NCBI GenBank assembly: GCA_039583695.1
Contig: JAVKSL010000129.1
Location: forward strand, 1 to 6,624
DNA length: 6,624 nucleotides
Direction: 5' to 3'
DNA from: JAVKSL01 sp039583695
GTDB taxonomy: Bacteria > Actinomycetota > Acidimicrobiia > Acidimicrobiales > JAJPHD01
The notes below the pieces were generated by a model. It ran no database searches. It worked only from the letters and a program-made list of their open reading frames with translations, and was not told where the DNA came from. Positions 4,637-6,624 of this stretch are shown one piece after another. Made by a program: the position numbers and the translations under genes. The first letter of the stretch is position 1. Each line of letters opens with the position of its first letter.

Positions 4637-5734
4637 ATGCATCTGAGGCCCCACTTCCTCAAGCTCGCCACGTCCTTGGCCGGACTGGCTCTCTTGGCGA
4701 CGGCCTGCGGCTCCAGCAGCTCCCCTTCCGCGTCCCCGAGCGCTAGCGCATCGGCACCGGCGAGCGGGAAGAGCCTGGTCTATTTCATCTTCACCGGCTA
4801 CACCCCGCCGTACTTCGCCCCCATGGCCCAGGGCATCAAGGACGTCGGCAAGCACTACCCGCAGCTCGATATCAAGATCCTGTCTGCCAACGGCTCCGCC
4901 TCAGTCGAGATCTCTCAAATTAAGGAGGCGGTTGCTGCGGGAGCCAAGGGGATCATCCTGAACCCGGTGGACGAGTCGGTGACCTCGGCGGCCAAGCAGG
5001 CAATGGCCCACGGAGTCCCGGTGGTGACGGTGGACCGTGACATCAGCGACCCCACCGGTCGCATCGCGTTCATCGGAGATCAGGACGTGCCTCTTGGGCA
5101 AGCTGAGGCCCGTACCTGCGTTGAGTACCTGCACACCCACAACGTCGCGCCACCCTGGCACGTGGTGGACCTCCAGGGAACGCTCGGCTCGAGCACCGCG
5201 ATCGACCGCGAGAAGGGTATCGAGGACGTGCTCAAGCCGGCCGAGCAGGCAGGAGCGGTCAAGGTGGTCCTGAACCAGTCGGCCAACTTCGATACCGGAA
5301 CGGCCCAGACGCTTGTGTCGGAGTTCCTGGCGAAGACGCATGACATCCAACTGGTGCTGGCGAGCAACGACGCCATGGCCCTCGGGGCCATCAATGCGCT
5401 CAAGTCGGGAGGGCTGCAGCCTGGTAAGCAGGTCTACGTCTGCGGAGCCGATGCCCAGCCCGAGAGCCTGGCTGACATCAAGGCGGGGACCCAGCTGGCC
5501 ACCGTCACCCACTCGCCTTATGTGGAGGCGTTCTGGGGCGTGGAGGCACTGGCCAACGACCTGTCGCACGGCACGAAGCCGCCGACCTCGAAGTTCCCCG
5601 ACGGAGCTATCTACATTCCCCAGACTGTCGTCACCGCGGCCAATGTCGCCGACATCTCTGGCTGGGGGACGCCGCGGACCGTGCCACCCCTTCCTTACGG
5701 CAGCGCCTCGGCTTATCCGTCATCCGCCTCCTAG
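4637..5734 (+). CDS. sugar ABC transporter substrate-binding lipoprotein (ribose/xylose-binding type)
   Basis: A complete 365-residue protein that would catch a sugar outside the membrane and deliver it to the permease. It opens with a lipoprotein signal peptide: basic MHLRPHFLK, a hydrophobic stretch and a LATAC lipobox with Cys24 as the lipidated residue. A Ser/Ala/Pro tether runs to about residue 44, followed by a two-lobed periplasmic-binding domain of the Peripla_BP_4 family. By comparison with RbsB, likely ligand contacts are Asp133-Arg134 (VTVDRD), Arg191 (TAIDREKG), Asn244 (ASNDAMALGA) and Asp272 (CGADAQPE); the place of the RbsB Gln235 seems to hold His292 (TVTHSP). These matches are inferred by eye. 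The C-terminus ends in a Ser/Ala/Pro-rich tail. The ATPase gene begins 10 bases downstream. The sugar cannot be named, though a pentose or hexose is likely. Confidence 0.93.
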   Translation: MHLRPHFLKLATSLAGLALLATACGSSSSPSASPSASASAPASGKSLVYFIFTGYTPPYFAPMAQGIKDVGKHYPQLDIKILSANGSASVEISQIKEAVAAGAKGIILNPVDESVTSAAKQAMAHGVPVVTVDRDISDPTGRIAFIGDQDVPLGQAEARTCVEYLHTHNVAPPWHVVDLQGTLGSSTAIDREKGIEDVLKPAEQAGAVKVVLNQSANFDTGTAQTLVSEFLAKTHDIQLVLASNDAMALGAINALKSGGLQPGKQVYVCGADAQPESLADIKAGTQLATVTHSPYVEAFWGVEALANDLSHGTKPPTSKFPDGAIYIPQTVVTAANVADISGWGTPRTVPPLPYGSASAYPSSAS

Positions 5735-5744
5735 GCGATCGGGC

Positions 5745-6539
5745 GTGCCGAGCACCAGAGCCGCTGGCACCGGGCTTGGGGTCCCCTTGCTCGGCGTGAG
5801 TCACCTGGTCAAGAGGTTCGGCCCGGTGACAGCGCTGGACGACGTCAGCTTGGATGTGTACCCCAACGACGTGCTCGGCATAGTGGGCGACAACGGTGCC
5901 GGCAAGTCCACGTTCCTGTCTGTGCTGTCCGGCTATTACCGCCCCGACGCTGGCGAGCTGCGCGTGCGGGGCAACCCGGCGAATTTCACCAGCCCCGCGC
6001 GCACCCGTCGGAACCTTGGGATCGAGATGGTCTACCAGGACCTGGCGATGTCTCCGGACCTCAGCGTCTGGCAGAACCTCTTTCTCGGCGAGGAGCGCCT
6101 CCGTCTGGGCCTGTTCCTGGACGTCAGCACGATGAGAGCCAAGGCTATCGAGGTGCTCGGGCAGATGGGCACGAAGATCCGCCCTGACTGGCTGCTCGGG
6201 GAGCTTTCTGGTGGTGAGCGCCAGCTGGTGGCCGTGGCGAGAGGCTTGCTGTTCGACCGAGATATCCTCCTCCTCGACGAGCCGACAGCGGCGGTCTCGG
6301 CTGCCAAGGCCAACGACGTGCTCGATACGATCCGGGCCGTGCACGGCCGGGGAAAGACGGTCATCCTCATCAGCCATCGCTTGGAGGACATACTGGCTGT
6401 TTGCACCCGGGTGGCGGTGTTCGTCACCGGCCAGGTGCGCTACGTGGTGGACAGGGAGGATCTCGACCTGGCCGAGCTCATCCATATGATGTTCGGCGAG
6501 CGCGCCGGGCGGGGCGGCAGCGTTTCGCAGCGATCATGA
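5745..6539 (+). CDS. sugar ABC transporter ATP-binding protein, single domain (FrcA-like)
   Basis: A complete 264-residue ABC ATPase that would drive sugar import at the inner face of the membrane. Walker A is GDNGAGKST (48-56), the Q-loop Gln98 is in VYQDLAM, the signature is LSGGERQ (154-160), Walker B is ILLLDEP (174-180) with Glu179, and the switch His211 is in ILISHR. All catalytic positions are present. The D-loop region reads TAAVSAAKA where relatives usually have TAALxxxxx. The length is that of one nucleotide-binding domain, so it is the FrcA kind, not the tandem RbsA/XylG/MglA kind, and would act as a homodimer. GTG 5745 is chosen because it follows the upstream stop by 10 bases and gives a normal N-terminus; TTG 5787 is an alternative. 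The ribosome site is weak, suggesting coupling to the upstream gene. Confidence 0.93.
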   Translation: MPSTRAAGTGLGVPLLGVSHLVKRFGPVTALDDVSLDVYPNDVLGIVGDNGAGKSTFLSVLSGYYRPDAGELRVRGNPANFTSPARTRRNLGIEMVYQDLAMSPDLSVWQNLFLGEERLRLGLFLDVSTMRAKAIEVLGQMGTKIRPDWLLGELSGGERQLVAVARGLLFDRDILLLDEPTAAVSAAKANDVLDTIRAVHGRGKTVILISHRLEDILAVCTRVAVFVTGQVRYVVDREDLDLAELIHMMFGERAGRGGSVSQRS

Positions 6540-6624
6540 CCGGCTTGACGCTGACCCGCACCCCGTTCGACCTCCGGCGAGTCGTCGGCCGCGAAGGCAG
6601 CGTTCGCCGCCCGGCCCTTTTCCT
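6536..6624 (+). CDS. start of the next operon gene, probably the sugar ABC permease (partial)
   Basis: ATG 6536 overlaps the ATPase stop in ATGA, the classic sign of translational coupling. The 29 complete codons visible before the edge (MTGLTLTRTPFDLRRVVGRE, then Gly-Ser and RRPALF) are Arg-rich and soluble, as expected of the cytoplasmic lead-in of a CUT2-type permease before its first membrane helix. No membrane segment falls inside the window, so the permease call comes from operon order and not from the sequence itself. Confidence 0.65.
   Translation, partial: MTGLTLTRTPFDLRRVVGREGSVRRPALF

Noticed and set aside
4901..5569. A minus-strand frame of 222 codons
   Set aside because: It is the antisense shadow of the sugar-binding protein, created by high third-position GC.
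5631..6485. A minus-strand frame of 284 codons
   Set aside because: It is antisense to the ABC ATPase, whose Walker and signature motifs show which strand is coding.

Overview
The window is high-GC DNA with GTG starts, lipoprotein-type secretion signals and TAnnnT boxes placed just upstream of start codons, which fits an actinomycete-type bacterium (Actinomycetota). The genus cannot be told from the sequence. It falls into three parts: a decayed left arm, one intact nuclease gene inside decayed surroundings, and a healthy sugar-transport operon that runs off the right edge.

Left arm (1-1583). No complete, confidently identified gene is visible. There is a short piece of a class II aminoacyl-tRNA synthetase (Asp/Asn type, minus strand, 99-203) lying between two extreme G/C tracts. 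Next come about 450 bases with nothing recognisable, a small open frame at 660-884 of unknown function, about 70 codons of a type I restriction methylase (HsdM, NPPF motif, frameshifted, 924-1132), and a possible helicase C-terminal scrap on the minus strand (1239-1403).

Centre (1584-4582). A 625-codon minus-strand gene encodes an intact TM0106-type protein: a RecB/Cas4-like PD-(D/E)XK nuclease with four cysteines placed like an Fe-S cluster, followed by an RNase H-like exonuclease domain. A TAACAT box lies six bases before its GTG, so it is probably leaderless. About 300 bases away, facing the other way, a TAACGT box and an ATG start an N-terminal fragment of an AAA/SMC-like ATPase. Behind it are a piece of an unknown protein and an exodeoxyribonuclease III remnant carrying three single-base deletions that together restore the frame. 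The surviving nuclease is thus surrounded by dead pieces of restriction, repair and helicase-like genes, as in an old defence or mobile island.

Right arm (4583-6624). This is a plus-strand sugar ABC transporter operon of the ribose/xylose/fructose (CUT2) kind: a lipoprotein sugar-binding protein, a single-domain ATPase 10 bases downstream, and the start of the next gene, probably the permease, overlapping the ATPase stop by ATGA. A perfect 6-1-6 palindrome in the leader is a plausible repressor operator. The binding protein would capture a sugar outside the membrane and hand it to the permease, with the ATPase powering import. All three frames are intact, in contrast to the decayed region beside them.
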